64,000 bases of DNA from positions 1,240,001 to 1,304,000 of the forward strand of contig NZ_LT629740.1 of the NCBI RefSeq assembly GCF_900105165.1, read 5' to 3'. Made by a program: the position numbers and the translations under genes. The stretch comes from Mucilaginibacter mallensis (lineage in GTDB: Bacteria > Bacteroidota > Bacteroidia > Sphingobacteriales > Sphingobacteriaceae). This document shows positions 40,391 through 49,979 of the stretch, piece by piece; the stretch's first letter is position 1, and each line of letters begins with the position of its first letter. Below the pieces are notes generated by a model. That model saw only the letters and a list, made by a program, of their open reading frames with translations. It made no database searches and had not been told where the DNA came from.

Positions 40391-41212
40391 TTAGCGAAAC
40401 CAGCTGCTTATTTGTACAATAACAATCTCTTCAATAAAAACCAAAAACATAGCTGTTACTACCGCGCCATTAGCGGCTTTACCCACACCCTCGGTACCTT
40501 TATTTGAGTTGTACCCCTGGTAACAACCCACAATACCAATAGTAAAACCAAAAACAATTGATTTTATTAATGATGCAGTAAAATCAACAAATGTTAAAGG
40601 CTCAAAAACCTGTTCAATAAAAGTTCTCCAGCTGGTGCCCTCGTTAACGGCTACGTTCAGGTATCCGCCAAATAATGCTATAAAGCCTGTATAAGTAGCT
40701 AAAATTGGTATAGTTAAAGTTGTAGCCAGCACCCTTGTAGTTACCAGGAATTTAAACGGGTTGGTACCCGACACTTCCATGGCATCTATTTGTTCGGTTA
40801 CCCGCATTGAGCCCAACTCAGCACCAATGCTTGAACCCACTTTACCTGCTGCAATAAGCGCCGTTACCAAAGGGGCCAGCGCGCGCATAATAGCTATTGA
40901 TACCAGCGAAGGTAACCACGATGTGGCTCCAAACTGTAATAACGACGGGCGCGACTGCTTGGTAAATATAAGCCCTACAATAAAGCCGGTTAATGATATT
41001 AGCGTGAATGACCGTACACCAACTTCATAGCATTGGCGCACTATTTCTTTAAACTCATAAGGAGGCACAAAAGCTTCCCTAAAAAATTTAAGGATAAACT
41101 GATTGATCTGATACATGCTAAAAAAGAAATCATTAATGCTCTTTTTTAGTTTTGATCCCCGTTTACGGCGTACAGGTGCTTCTGGTATTGGTGTGCTGTC
41201 TGTTGTGTCCAT
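40391..41212 (-). CDS. mlaE: MlaE-like ABC transporter permease
   Basis: From ATG 41212 the protein has 273 residues. A basic N-terminal segment ('RRKRGSKLKKSIND') is followed by about five membrane helices, with the family motif 'GKVGSSIGAELGSMRVTEQIDAMEVSG' in the middle (spread over helix and loop). The ATG is preferred to a TTG four codons upstream. With MlaF and MlaD it moves phospholipids between the inner and outer membranes. Confidence 0.9.
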   Translation of the reverse strand: MDTTDSTPIPEAPVRRKRGSKLKKSINDFFFSMYQINQFILKFFREAFVPPYEFKEIVRQCYEVGVRSFTLISLTGFIVGLIFTKQSRPSLLQFGATSWLPSLVSIAIMRALAPLVTALIAAGKVGSSIGAELGSMRVTEQIDAMEVSGTNPFKFLVTTRVLATTLTIPILATYTGFIALFGGYLNVAVNEGTSWRTFIEQVFEPLTFVDFTASLIKSIVFGFTIGIVGCYQGYNSNKGTEGVGKAANGAVVTAMFLVFIEEIVIVQISSWFR

Positions 41213-41491
41213 CAATTGCGGCAAAGGTATTACTTATGCTATAATGATTATGGTTATGGTACAAAAAATTATACATATTGTTTGTAAAATGACCTTTTTT
41301 TGTCAATTAGTCAACAACTATAAGTACTAATACCATACAAATATGTAAGTATGATATTTAATAAAGGTATAATGTTTTTTAAGTTATTAATTACTTAAAG
41401 AAAAACAGGATGCTAATTTAATATTACGAAAATTAAAACCATTAGCTATCCGATTCCTTTTTAATAATATCATACTTAAAAAAAGACTTTT

Positions 41492-41761
41492 ATGAATGCA
41501 TATCAAAAAAAGTGGATCGAAATGTTAACCAATGCCCATATCCGGGGCTGGAGAATTGAGCCCCGTGATAATGATATTTTTATTGAGATGCCGCACGTAA
41601 CCGATATAAAACTGACCCGTGATAACATTCCCGCTACAATTGGCGTAATGTCACTTGACATTCATGAGAAAAAGGAAAGGCTGAAATTTATATTTCACAA
41701 CGGTTTTGAGCAGTTTGAATACCTGATAAATCCCAGTGAAGATGATCTTACTAAAAGGTAA
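41492..41761 (+). CDS. Small hypothetical protein
   Basis: The protein has 89 residues, with no signal peptide or membrane helix. It opens 'MNAYQKKWIEMLTNAHIRGW' and later has 'RLKFIFHNGFEQFEYLINPSEDDLTKR'. It is beta-rich with a helical start and lacks a recognised family. A small inverted repeat (TTTAAGT/ACTTAAA) lies about 110 bases upstream. Its stop is one base from the end of the convergent MFS gene. Confidence 0.6.
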   Translation: MNAYQKKWIEMLTNAHIRGWRIEPRDNDIFIEMPHVTDIKLTRDNIPATIGVMSLDIHEKKERLKFIFHNGFEQFEYLINPSEDDLTKR

Positions 41762-42937
41762 TTATAATTTAGCCCGGGTTGACAGGATCACCACGCAGCT
41801 ACCCATCAGGGCGATGAATACAAATGAAGCTCGTAGGGTTGCCAGTCCGGCTATAAAACCGATTATTGGCGGGCCAAACAAAAAGCCAATAAAGCCAATA
41901 GTTGAAACCGCTGCCAGTGCAACACCCGGTGCCATGGTCTTTGATTTACCTGCGGCACTGTATACCATAGGCACTACCGATGATACACCGGCACCCACCA
42001 ATAAAAAGCCTGCCATAGCGGTATAAAAATAGGGGAAGATAACTGCTATCAATAAGCCTGTAACTGTTAATGAGCCGCTTACCTGTAATATGCGTTTAAG
42101 GCCATAAGTGCGGGCAAACCAATCGGCTATAAAACGGCCGCCTGCCATGGTACACATGAAGGCAGTGAAGCCAGCGCCAAGCAACGCGGTAGGGGCCAGT
42201 ACCACTTTTTTAAAGTAGATAACGCTCCAATCGAACATAGCGCCTTCGCATATCATGGAGCACATGGCGATGATGCCCAGGGTTATTAATGAGCTATCAG
42301 GCATTACGAAAACAGGGCCGCTGCTGGTTACTTTATCGTTTTTAAGATAACGGGCTACGAGTGTAACCGCTATTATGGTAACAATGGCTATGAATATAAA
42401 GTGATACAACGGGCGTATGCCATTGCCAATCATAAATGTGCCAATACCTGCTCCAGTAAAACCAGCCAAACTCCACAAGCCATGGAAGGAAGCCATAATT
42501 GGTTTTTTATATAGTTCTTCAGCAGCTACGGCTTGTGTGTTTACCGCAATATTAACCGAATTACTAGAGAAGCCAAATAGAACCAGGCAACCTATAAGCT
42601 GAAAAATATTTTGTGCAAGGCTAAGACTAACCAATGCCAGGGAATAAAATAAAAGCGCAGTAATGAGCAGGCGCTTGCTGCCGATAACGGTAATTATCCA
42701 GCCTGAAAAGGGCAGAGAGAGCATTAACCCAACAGGCAAGGAGAATAAAATAGCACCAAGGGCGGCATCTGTTAAGCCCAGTGTTTGCTGAACGGTAACA
42801 ATACGCGATGCCCAGCTGGCAAAACATAATCCCGCCAGGAAAAACATAACGCCAACAACCATACGCAAAGTTGCCTTTGAGCGCGGGTATGGTGGTGCAA
42901 CTTCTGTGGTTATTATATCTTCTAAAACTTCGTCCAT
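41762..42937 (-). CDS. MFS transporter
   Basis: The protein has 391 residues with 12 helices. The opening 'RMVVGVMFFLAGLCFASWASRIVTVQQTLGL' and 'LGAILFSLPVGLMLSLPFSGWIITVIGSKRLLI' (with the short loop 'GSKRLL' in place of the usual motif) resemble the YbjJ-like branch of MFS. The substrate is not known. It has a promoter-proximal palindromic operator (42943-42963) and a -7 box at 42965-42972. The regulator that binds it is not encoded next to it. Confidence 0.85.
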   Translation of the reverse strand: MDEVLEDIITTEVAPPYPRSKATLRMVVGVMFFLAGLCFASWASRIVTVQQTLGLTDAALGAILFSLPVGLMLSLPFSGWIITVIGSKRLLITALLFYSLALVSLSLAQNIFQLIGCLVLFGFSSNSVNIAVNTQAVAAEELYKKPIMASFHGLWSLAGFTGAGIGTFMIGNGIRPLYHFIFIAIVTIIAVTLVARYLKNDKVTSSGPVFVMPDSSLITLGIIAMCSMICEGAMFDWSVIYFKKVVLAPTALLGAGFTAFMCTMAGGRFIADWFARTYGLKRILQVSGSLTVTGLLIAVIFPYFYTAMAGFLLVGAGVSSVVPMVYSAAGKSKTMAPGVALAAVSTIGFIGFLFGPPIIGFIAGLATLRASFVFIALMGSCVVILSTRAKL

Positions 42938-42942
42938 TTACT

Positions 42943-42972
42943 ATAGTGTATATAGTACACTATGCAAAGGTA
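42943..42972 (-). promoter_or_regulatory. Palindromic operator and -7 box of the MFS gene
   Basis: ATAGTGTA (42943-42950), a 5-base gap and TACACTAT (42956-42963) form a perfect inverted repeat. On the minus strand it follows the -7 box TACCTTTG (42965-42972) and precedes the ATG at 42937 by 5 bases. A regulator bound here would cover the transcription start. The AGTGTA-N5-TACACT shape suits a GntR-type dimer, which is inference. Confidence 0.6.
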
Positions 42973-43209
42973 GCTCATAAATGTCATTTTGACGAGAAAG
43001 GAGGCGAAAACTTTTAAAAATGACAGGGAGAGTATGGAAATCGGCTATGAAATTTGCAAGAGATCCCTTATATCATTATGATATAACAATAGGGGGAAAC
43101 TCCCGCTGTTTGTGTCTCCTCAAACAACTTGTCAGTGTGCTAATGGATTGTTTGTTGATACACCATAAGTGTTCGGGGGATTTATTTTCTTACGAATTAT
43201 AGAGCGTGG

Positions 43210-43333
43210 GTGTCATCCTGAGCGAGAGTCGAAGGGTGAGCGTAGAGGCCTTTGCCCACATACTTCGACTATCGCTTAGTATGACACCGCTTTAAATCTT
43301 TCAAATAATATGGTTTGTGGGGACACAAACCAT
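43210..43333. repeat. Inverted repeat, GTGTCATCCTGAGCG type, plus a 10-bp palindrome
   Basis: Arms 43210-43234 and 43263-43288 enclose 'GAAGGGTGAGCGTAGAGG', almost the same core as in 7102-7176. A separate palindrome, ATGGTTTGTG / CACAAACCAT with a 4-base gap, lies at 43310-43333. Upstream (43020-43200) is AT-rich DNA without a credible gene. Confidence 0.75.
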
Positions 43334-43359
43334 GGAAATAAATCTAATACTGTAATTAA

Positions 43360-45354
43360 TTACTTATACAAAACATAAGCCGAAGTACCCGCAACATCTA
43401 TTGATGTGGAATTGATCTTTTTAATGCCGCCCAGGTTAATTTCATCGCCATTGCCAACTAAAGTCCAGCTACCTGCCGGGATAGTTACTGATTTATTGGC
43501 AGCACTGCCGTTTAGGATAACCAGTATGGTATTCCATTTATCGCCATTGGCATTGCCAGTGAGCTGGTAGGCAATTACCGATGGATCATTGGTTTCGATA
43601 AATTGTAAATGGTCCTGTATCATTTTGGTTGACGGCATCCGGAAGGCTGGGTGATCCTTACGCAAGGCTACCAATTGTTTGTAATAGTTGAATACATCAG
43701 CATATTTAGTTTTACGACTCCAGTCGATCTGATTGATGGCGTCGGGTGAGTTAAATGAATTGGCAACGCCCTGCTTGGTGCGCAAAAGTTCAGCTCCCGA
43801 GTGCAGGAAAGCTATACCCTGTGAGGTTAAGACAACGGCATTGGCCAATTTATCCATTTTTATCAGATCTGCCTCCGAAGCATCAGGATTGGAGATCTTG
43901 AGACGGTCAAACAGTGTATTATCATCATGGCATGATACGTAACTGATGGTTTGATAGGGCTCCGCGGCCCATGGCGCTTTTGAATAGTTAACTTTTGTAT
44001 AATCTATCTGGCTGTTTTGGGTTGATGCCACTATGCCAAATTTTACGCTCTCTTTTGAGTTTTGATTGCCGCTTACAAAACCCTTTGCTTTTACATCGCT
44101 GAAACCGCCTTTTAAGCCATCGCGCAGGTCGTCACTAAATGCGGCTACTTTGTTTAGCTCGTAAATATTTTTCTTAACGGCACGCAGGTTTTCAGACAGC
44201 GGACTTGAGCCTGCTGTCCACCCTTCGCCATAAATAATAATGGTGGGGTCAATCTTATGCAGGGCATCGCTAATGGCATTCATGGTTTCAATATCATGTA
44301 TGCCCATCAAATCAAACCTAAAACCATCCAAATGATATTCCTTCGCCCAATAAACCACCGATTCTATCATGAACTTACGCATCATTGGTCTTTCTGATGC
44401 TGTCTCGTTACCGCAGCCGGTGCCGTTGGCATAACTGCCATCTGGATTCTGGCGGTAAAAATAGCCAGGCGCAAACTGACTGAAATTAGAGTGCTGGATA
44501 TCGGTAGTGTGGTTATATACCACATCCAGTATTACACGCAAGCCATTTTTATGCAGGGCCTGTACCATTTGTTTAAACTCTTTTATGCGCACATTGCCAT
44601 CATATGGGTTTGTAGAATAGCTACCCTCAGGTACGTTATAATTCAGCGGATCGTAACCCCAGTTGTATTGCGGCTGATCGAGCTTGGTTTCATCAACCGA
44701 ATTATAATCAAATGATGGGAGCAGATGTACATGCGTAACGCCCAGTTCTTTTATATGATCGAGCCCGGTTGATTTACCATCCGGGCTTTTAGTGCCGGTT
44801 TCAGTCAGTCCTAAAAATTTACCTTTATTGGTGATACCTGAATTTGGGTCAACAGAAATATCCCTGATATGTGTTTCGTAAATAATAGCATCGGTAATGT
44901 TTTTTAGAGCCGGTTTTTTGTCGTTTTGCCAATCGGCAGGGTTTGTAGCAGGCAGATCAACCACCATACCGCGATGCCCGTTAACACCAGCAGCTTTGGC
45001 ATAAATATCAGGCGCTTCCAACAGCCATTTACCATCCTGCATTACCTGGAAAGTGTAATATTTATTTTTAATATCCTGTGTAACGATGGTTTGCCATGTG
45101 CCATTATCAGCTTTAGCAAGGGCAATAGTATTGATAGCATCGCCGCCGTTGCCTGCATCGTACAAACGCAATTTTACTTCGGATGCTTTTGGAGCCCATA
45201 CTTTAAAGGCTGTTTTCTGTTTCGAATAGCTTACGCCGAGATCGTTCCCGGTATAGGTCGGATAGTTAGCGTAATCTGTAGTTTGTGCAGATACTGCAGA
45301 AGAAAGCACCATAAGTAATGAAATATTGGTTAGTATAACTTTGAAAGCATTCAT
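43360..45354 (-). CDS. pulA: Type I pullulanase
   Basis: From ATG 45354 the protein has 664 residues. A signal peptide ('LLMVLSSAVSAQ') is followed by a CBM48-type N-terminal domain ('FKVWAPKASEVKLRLYD') and a GH13 barrel. The pullulanase signature 'YNWGYDP' lies at about 230-236, the nucleophile Asp at about 348 in 'GFRFDLMG', the acid Glu at about 377 in 'YGEGW', and 'CHDDNTL' near 500. It cuts alpha-1,6 branch points in pullulan, starch or glycogen. It is exported, likely periplasmic or surface-bound. No susC/susD pair is adjacent. Confidence 0.93.
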   Translation of the reverse strand: MNAFKVILTNISLLMVLSSAVSAQTTDYANYPTYTGNDLGVSYSKQKTAFKVWAPKASEVKLRLYDAGNGGDAINTIALAKADNGTWQTIVTQDIKNKYYTFQVMQDGKWLLEAPDIYAKAAGVNGHRGMVVDLPATNPADWQNDKKPALKNITDAIIYETHIRDISVDPNSGITNKGKFLGLTETGTKSPDGKSTGLDHIKELGVTHVHLLPSFDYNSVDETKLDQPQYNWGYDPLNYNVPEGSYSTNPYDGNVRIKEFKQMVQALHKNGLRVILDVVYNHTTDIQHSNFSQFAPGYFYRQNPDGSYANGTGCGNETASERPMMRKFMIESVVYWAKEYHLDGFRFDLMGIHDIETMNAISDALHKIDPTIIIYGEGWTAGSSPLSENLRAVKKNIYELNKVAAFSDDLRDGLKGGFSDVKAKGFVSGNQNSKESVKFGIVASTQNSQIDYTKVNYSKAPWAAEPYQTISYVSCHDDNTLFDRLKISNPDASEADLIKMDKLANAVVLTSQGIAFLHSGAELLRTKQGVANSFNSPDAINQIDWSRKTKYADVFNYYKQLVALRKDHPAFRMPSTKMIQDHLQFIETNDPSVIAYQLTGNANGDKWNTILVILNGSAANKSVTIPAGSWTLVGNGDEINLGGIKKINSTSIDVAGTSAYVLYK

Positions 45355-45415
45355 TTGGTTTGTTTTTGGCGATATAATGGCAGGCAATTGTAGTGAAAAT
45401 AATTGATTTATCAAC

Positions 45416-46065
45416 GCGTCATTGCAAGGAACGAAGCAATCCCCGACTGTACAGAGCGGATGTGCAAGGCTGCAGACTTATCGCTTCGAATCGCTTGTCG
45501 CTAAGAAGTCACTTTTTTCGCAAGCTGTTTGTTTTTTAAGGTGCTCAAGAGGGCTCCGCCGTTTTGTCTTGATACAAAAAGTAACCAAAAAATCAAGTCA
45601 GTAGATTAGGCTTCTTTGCCGCACTTGGCCTTACCCTGCAAATCAGGCAAAACCTGGGCTGCTATATTTTTACCCTGCTGTCGCTACGCACCTGGCCTTT
45701 ACGCTTATGTAAAAATCTGCCATGCCCTGCCACACACAAGGCCACCATCGTTTTGCCTGATTTCGTCCGAAGCTGTTCTACTGACAGGGGAAAGCCCTCA
45801 TCTAACCGCCTCCTTTAGAGGAAACTTTAATTGAATCGCGATCAAAAGAGCATTGGGCTGACAACAAGGGCGGGCCCAGCGTTGGCGGGAATGCCGGTTT
45901 AGCTTTTTGTGTGATGTAAGGTACGAAGTACCGAACAGCCAAAAAAGCGTAAAGAACCGGCAGGGAGCGTGGAAGCATCCTTGTTGTCTTGATTTTTTGT
46001 TTCTTTTGTATCAAGACAAAAGAAATAGGGCTCCGCGCCCATGAGCGGCTTCACGTGACTCAACA
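45416..46065. repeat. Mosaic composite repeat (about 650 bp)
   Basis: It starts with a TCATTGCAAGGAACGAAG-type arm. Three parts follow: 45480-45600 matches 50770-50880 in the same orientation; 45560-45800 is the reverse complement of about 18190-18420; and 45843-46045 is the reverse complement of about 50840-51020. Inner 'TTGTCTTGATACAAAA' blocks at 45561-45600 and 45985-46024 face each other. The right end lacks the outer arm seen in the copy at 17926-18516. No gene is seen; it fills the 813-base gap between pulA and the DsbA-like gene. Confidence 0.8.
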
Positions 46066-46167
46066 AGCAAGTATGCAGTTGCAAACTGAAAGATCATTCA
46101 GCATCCGAAAGCATCGTCATCTTAAGGCTTCAGTTGCAAACTGAAGCCAGTGCGGGGTGGGAAAAAA

Positions 46168-46872
46168 TTAACAATTCCCATCCAACCCGCAACTGTCACC
46201 TTCAATAACCTGAAGTGATGGTTTCGGGTTTTCCTGCTGCCATTCTGCGAAGGCTTTTTCAATAGTTTCTTCAAATACAGGAACTGCTTGCGCGCCTGAT
46301 ACGCCATATTTGCGGTTCATTACAAAAAATGGTACACCACGGATGCCCAGGTGTTGTGCTTCGGCAACATCATGCTTTACGTCTTCAGCATAAGCATCGC
46401 TTTCAAGGGTGATCTTTATTTCATTGGCATCAAGGCCTATAGCAGTGCCCAATGCAATTAGCGTGGGTGCATCGTCTATATTTTTACCATCGGTAAAATA
46501 AGCTTTAAACAGGGCTTCTTCGGCGGCATCACCCAGACCGTGTTTTTTGGCGAGGTGGCTAAACCTGTGCGCGTTAAAGCTGTTGGCAACTACGGCACGA
46601 TCAAAATTGTAGGTCAGGCCAGCTTCGGCGGCCATTTGGGTAACATGGGCATTCAGTTCTTTGGCGTGGTCCAGGGAGAAGCCTTTGATATCAGCCAGGT
46701 ATTGGTCGATATTAATGCTGGGATCAGTTTTCATATCCGGGTTAAGCTGGAAGCTTTTCCATTCTATTTCTATATCCTTGCCATGCCCTGTTTTTTGCAG
46801 TGCATCTTCAAACCTGCATTTGCCTATATAGCAAAAGGGGCACATCACATCCGACCATATTTCAATTTTCAT
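46168..46872 (-). CDS. DsbA-family (FrnE-like) oxidoreductase
   Basis: From ATG 46872 the protein has 234 residues with a thioredoxin fold. The CxxC active site is in 'MCPFCYIGKCRFE', 'VPFFVMNRKYGVSGAQ' provides the cis-Pro loop, and the helical insert between them is typical of FrnE-like members. A C-terminal Cys pair (SCGLDGNC) could form an extra disulphide. No signal peptide is seen, so it may act in the cytoplasm on small substrates, as FrnE-like enzymes do. It is a single gene. Confidence 0.9.
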   Translation of the reverse strand: MKIEIWSDVMCPFCYIGKCRFEDALQKTGHGKDIEIEWKSFQLNPDMKTDPSINIDQYLADIKGFSLDHAKELNAHVTQMAAEAGLTYNFDRAVVANSFNAHRFSHLAKKHGLGDAAEEALFKAYFTDGKNIDDAPTLIALGTAIGLDANEIKITLESDAYAEDVKHDVAEAQHLGIRGVPFFVMNRKYGVSGAQAVPVFEETIEKAFAEWQQENPKPSLQVIEGDSCGLDGNC

Positions 46873-47249
46873 ATCCTGCTGTTTTATCAATACAAAAATA
46901 CTTGAATGGTGGCTTATTCCCGTAAGGGGAAAGTCAAAATATATGCTGTCGGGATATTGAATTATTTAAGCCTTATGAGCTTTTATTGTTCATTTTATTC
47001 AGTAAAAGCTGATTTGGACGTGAAGTAATGATGAGAAGAATTGTGATGGTTTTGGGGGTAAATGCATTGTAAATCAATTATTTATTAATAATTAATCAAT
47101 GTTTTATTATAGAGAAATAAAGTGTGTTAAATATATTATTATGTAATAATAGGCTGTTTATTAAGCTTTTAATTAATTATAATCAGCTAATAGGCAATTT
47201 TTATGTGTCTTTTAGTTAACTTTTTGAAATAGGCTAACGTACTAATGGC
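46873..47249. other. Intergenic region, no gene recognised
   Basis: These 377 AT-rich bases precede the large secreted NHL protein. A weak inverted pair (AGCTTTTA/TAAAAGCT) lies near 46978-47010. I see no coding frame and no clear TAnnTTTG box. The region probably holds the promoter and leader of the secreted protein. Confidence 0.45.
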
Positions 47250-49979
47250 ATGATAAAACCTTATTGCGCCATTCTATTTTTATTCAGCTTAGTATGTTGG
47301 GGCAATGTATATGCTCAAAAGCCCAATATCAGTTATGTTACACCGCAAATTGATACCGTAGGCAAAGCGAGCACGCCGGTATCGCCTAAAAATACGGGTG
47401 GCGCTATACCTATAGGTTTTTACACGCAGACCAGCACACTTGCAGGCGAAGGCGTTAGCGGTGATGTTAACGGGAATATAAAAGCAGCAACATTTGGCAG
47501 CCAGATGGGCATTGCTGAGGACGCATCGGGCGATATATATATAGCCGATGCAAATAATAACGTGATCAGGAAGATTACACCTAATGGGATTGTATCAAAC
47601 TTTGCGGGAGGGGTAAAAGGTTATGAAGATGCGGCCGGGCCATCGGCAAAATTTAATCAGCCAACTGGTGTTACCTGCGATGCGCAGGGGAATATTTATG
47701 TGGCCGATTATGGCAATAACATGATCAGGAGGATTACACCCGGTGGGGTTGTAACAACATTAGCAGGAAGCGGCAAAGCAGCCGATGGCGATGGCACCGG
47801 CACCAGTGCCAATTTTAACCTGCCCTATGGCATCGTTTATGATGCCACAACCAATGCCATAATTGTTGCTGATACCTATAATAACGAGATAAGGAGCGTA
47901 ACACTTACAGGTGTGGTAACAGCCATAGCAGGCGCAGCAGGTGTAGGTGGTTATACTGATGCAGCCGGAACCAGTGCCAGGTTTAACAAGCCCTATGGTG
48001 TTGCGGTTGATGCAGCCGGTAATATTTATGTTGCCGATACTTATAATAATAAAATAAGGAAGATAGATAATACGGGGAACGTTACTACATTAAGCGGTAA
48101 TAGCCTGGCAGGTCCATCACCACAGGGTATAACGGTTGATAACTTTGGTAATGTTTATGTAACGAGTCAGACCCCTGTCATTACAAAAATTTCACCATCG
48201 GGGCAGGCCTCAGTAATTGCAGGTAATGCTGCCGACTCCACCAAAGTAGATGGAATAGGTACAGCAGCGCGTTTTGGAAAGCATGGAGGAATTACTTACG
48301 ACCCGGTTAACGGTGGTATTTTAGTGGCTGATGGCGGCAATTATGTGATCAGGGATATATCACTGACAGGCTACGAATCAATCACCCCGGCATTGCCGCA
48401 CGGCTTAAGAATGGATAGCACAGGAACTATAAGCGGGAAACCGGATAGCATTTCGCCGCTGACAAATTATAGGGTAGTTGCCTATAATAAAACAGATAGT
48501 TGTGTGGCTATTATAAGCATACAGGTAGTAGGTGGACAAAATCTTATAAGTTTTCCTGCTTTTCCATCAAAAACCTATGGCGATCCTGTTTTTTCGGCGG
48601 GGGTAACCAGTAATAATTCAAATGTTACTATTACCTATGTCAGCAGCAACCCTAAAATTGCAACCATACAAAATGATAGTGTGAAAATTGTTGGTGCGGG
48701 TACTGTCACCATAACAGCTTCGCAACCGGCAAATAATAATTATAGCGCCGCAGCACCGGTGAGCCGAATCTTAAAAATTAACAAAGCCGCCCTTACGGTG
48801 ACTGCCAATGACCAATACTGGCTTGTGGGCGATGCAAACCCAATGCTTAGCCTAAGCTATAAAACTTTTGCTTATAAGGATAGTGCTAAAAACTTACTTG
48901 TTGCGCCTATAGCTACAACAACAGCCACCACCGGTTCAAAAGCTGGCACCTATCCAATTACGGTAAGCGGTGGGCTCGATTCAAATTATACATTTACCTA
49001 TGTGCCGGGCACATTAACCATACAAGCAATCCCAACCATAATTGCTAACGGCCCTACGGCTTTTATAGAGGGCGGATCTGTTAGACTAACAGCTAGTCCA
49101 AATACCGGGTATGCCTACCAATGGCTTAAGAACGGTACACCTATAACCGGGGATACCACCAATAGTTTTGTAGCTACAACAAGTGGGGTATATACGGTTA
49201 GCCTTAGTTTAAATTCGCATTCGGCAACTGCTGTTGCTGATACAGTAGTTGCCGCCTTTAAGCTTTCGCCCGAAAATTTTAGGGTGCTGATAAAAGGGGC
49301 ATCTTGCCTGGGTACTAATAATGGCTCCATATATGTTAACGTGTTGCAGCCACTTAAATATACGGCAACGCTAAACGGTAATGGTATATCAAAATCCTAT
49401 TTTTTTAGTGATACACTTAGCATAAATAACATTGCCCCAGGTGCTTATGATATCTGCTTTACTGTTGATAGTGAGGCTTATCAGCAATGTTTCAACGTTA
49501 ATATCACCCAGCCTCAGGACCTGTCGGTTTATAGTACGGTAAACGTAGCTCAAAAAACGGTGAGCCTGCAATTGGGAGGTTCGGAAAATGTATATAACAT
49601 TACACTTAACAGTAAAAGTTATACTACTACCGATAGTGTGATAACTCTTCCGCTGGAAAATGGTGATAATAAATTATCAGTAACCACAGGTAAGCTTTGT
49701 CAGGGGGTAATAGATAAAGACATTGTGGTATCGGGTGATATAACAGCCTATCCCAATCCATTTCAGGATATATTGAATGTGAATATAGGCAATGCAGTGG
49801 TTAAAAATATAGACTATAATGTTTATTCATTAACCAACGGAAAGCTGGTTTACAGCGGCCAAAACAATAATCAATCGGGCATGCTCCGGTTAGATCTTTC
49901 GGGTATTGCTGATGGGATCTACTATTTAAAGCTCAACCTTGATTCAAAGAAATCATCATTTAAAATAATTAAGAAATGA
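47250..49979 (+). CDS. Secreted NHL-repeat protein with MBG domain and T9SS sorting tail
   Basis: The protein has 909 residues. After a signal peptide ('VCWGNVYAQ') come about six NHL repeats (about 50-380, each with 'DxxGNIYVADxxNNxIRKI'-like text) that should form a beta-propeller. A He_PIG/Ig-like piece, an MBG domain (about 510-590, 'LTVTANDQYWLVGDANPMLSL'), an Ig-like segment with 'GYAYQWLKNGTP', and a type IX secretion C-terminal domain ('AYPNPFQDILNVNIG' ... 'GIYYLKL') follow. It should be exported and attached to or released from the cell surface. Its ligand is unknown. An FN3 lipoprotein gene overlaps its stop. Confidence 0.88.
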   Translation: MIKPYCAILFLFSLVCWGNVYAQKPNISYVTPQIDTVGKASTPVSPKNTGGAIPIGFYTQTSTLAGEGVSGDVNGNIKAATFGSQMGIAEDASGDIYIADANNNVIRKITPNGIVSNFAGGVKGYEDAAGPSAKFNQPTGVTCDAQGNIYVADYGNNMIRRITPGGVVTTLAGSGKAADGDGTGTSANFNLPYGIVYDATTNAIIVADTYNNEIRSVTLTGVVTAIAGAAGVGGYTDAAGTSARFNKPYGVAVDAAGNIYVADTYNNKIRKIDNTGNVTTLSGNSLAGPSPQGITVDNFGNVYVTSQTPVITKISPSGQASVIAGNAADSTKVDGIGTAARFGKHGGITYDPVNGGILVADGGNYVIRDISLTGYESITPALPHGLRMDSTGTISGKPDSISPLTNYRVVAYNKTDSCVAIISIQVVGGQNLISFPAFPSKTYGDPVFSAGVTSNNSNVTITYVSSNPKIATIQNDSVKIVGAGTVTITASQPANNNYSAAAPVSRILKINKAALTVTANDQYWLVGDANPMLSLSYKTFAYKDSAKNLLVAPIATTTATTGSKAGTYPITVSGGLDSNYTFTYVPGTLTIQAIPTIIANGPTAFIEGGSVRLTASPNTGYAYQWLKNGTPITGDTTNSFVATTSGVYTVSLSLNSHSATAVADTVVAAFKLSPENFRVLIKGASCLGTNNGSIYVNVLQPLKYTATLNGNGISKSYFFSDTLSINNIAPGAYDICFTVDSEAYQQCFNVNITQPQDLSVYSTVNVAQKTVSLQLGGSENVYNITLNSKSYTTTDSVITLPLENGDNKLSVTTGKLCQGVIDKDIVVSGDITAYPNPFQDILNVNIGNAVVKNIDYNVYSLTNGKLVYSGQNNNQSGMLRLDLSGIADGIYYLKLNLDSKKSSFKIIKK

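Noticed and set aside
43020..43202. A 60-residue frame on the plus strand
   Set aside because: It has no recognisable pattern or start signal and lies in repeat-rich, AT-rich intergenic DNA.
45422..46084. Several frames of 60-72 residues between pulA and the DsbA-like gene
   Set aside because: They lie in the mosaic repeat, and similar peptides appear from the other copies at 50704-51087, so they are products of the repeat, not genes.
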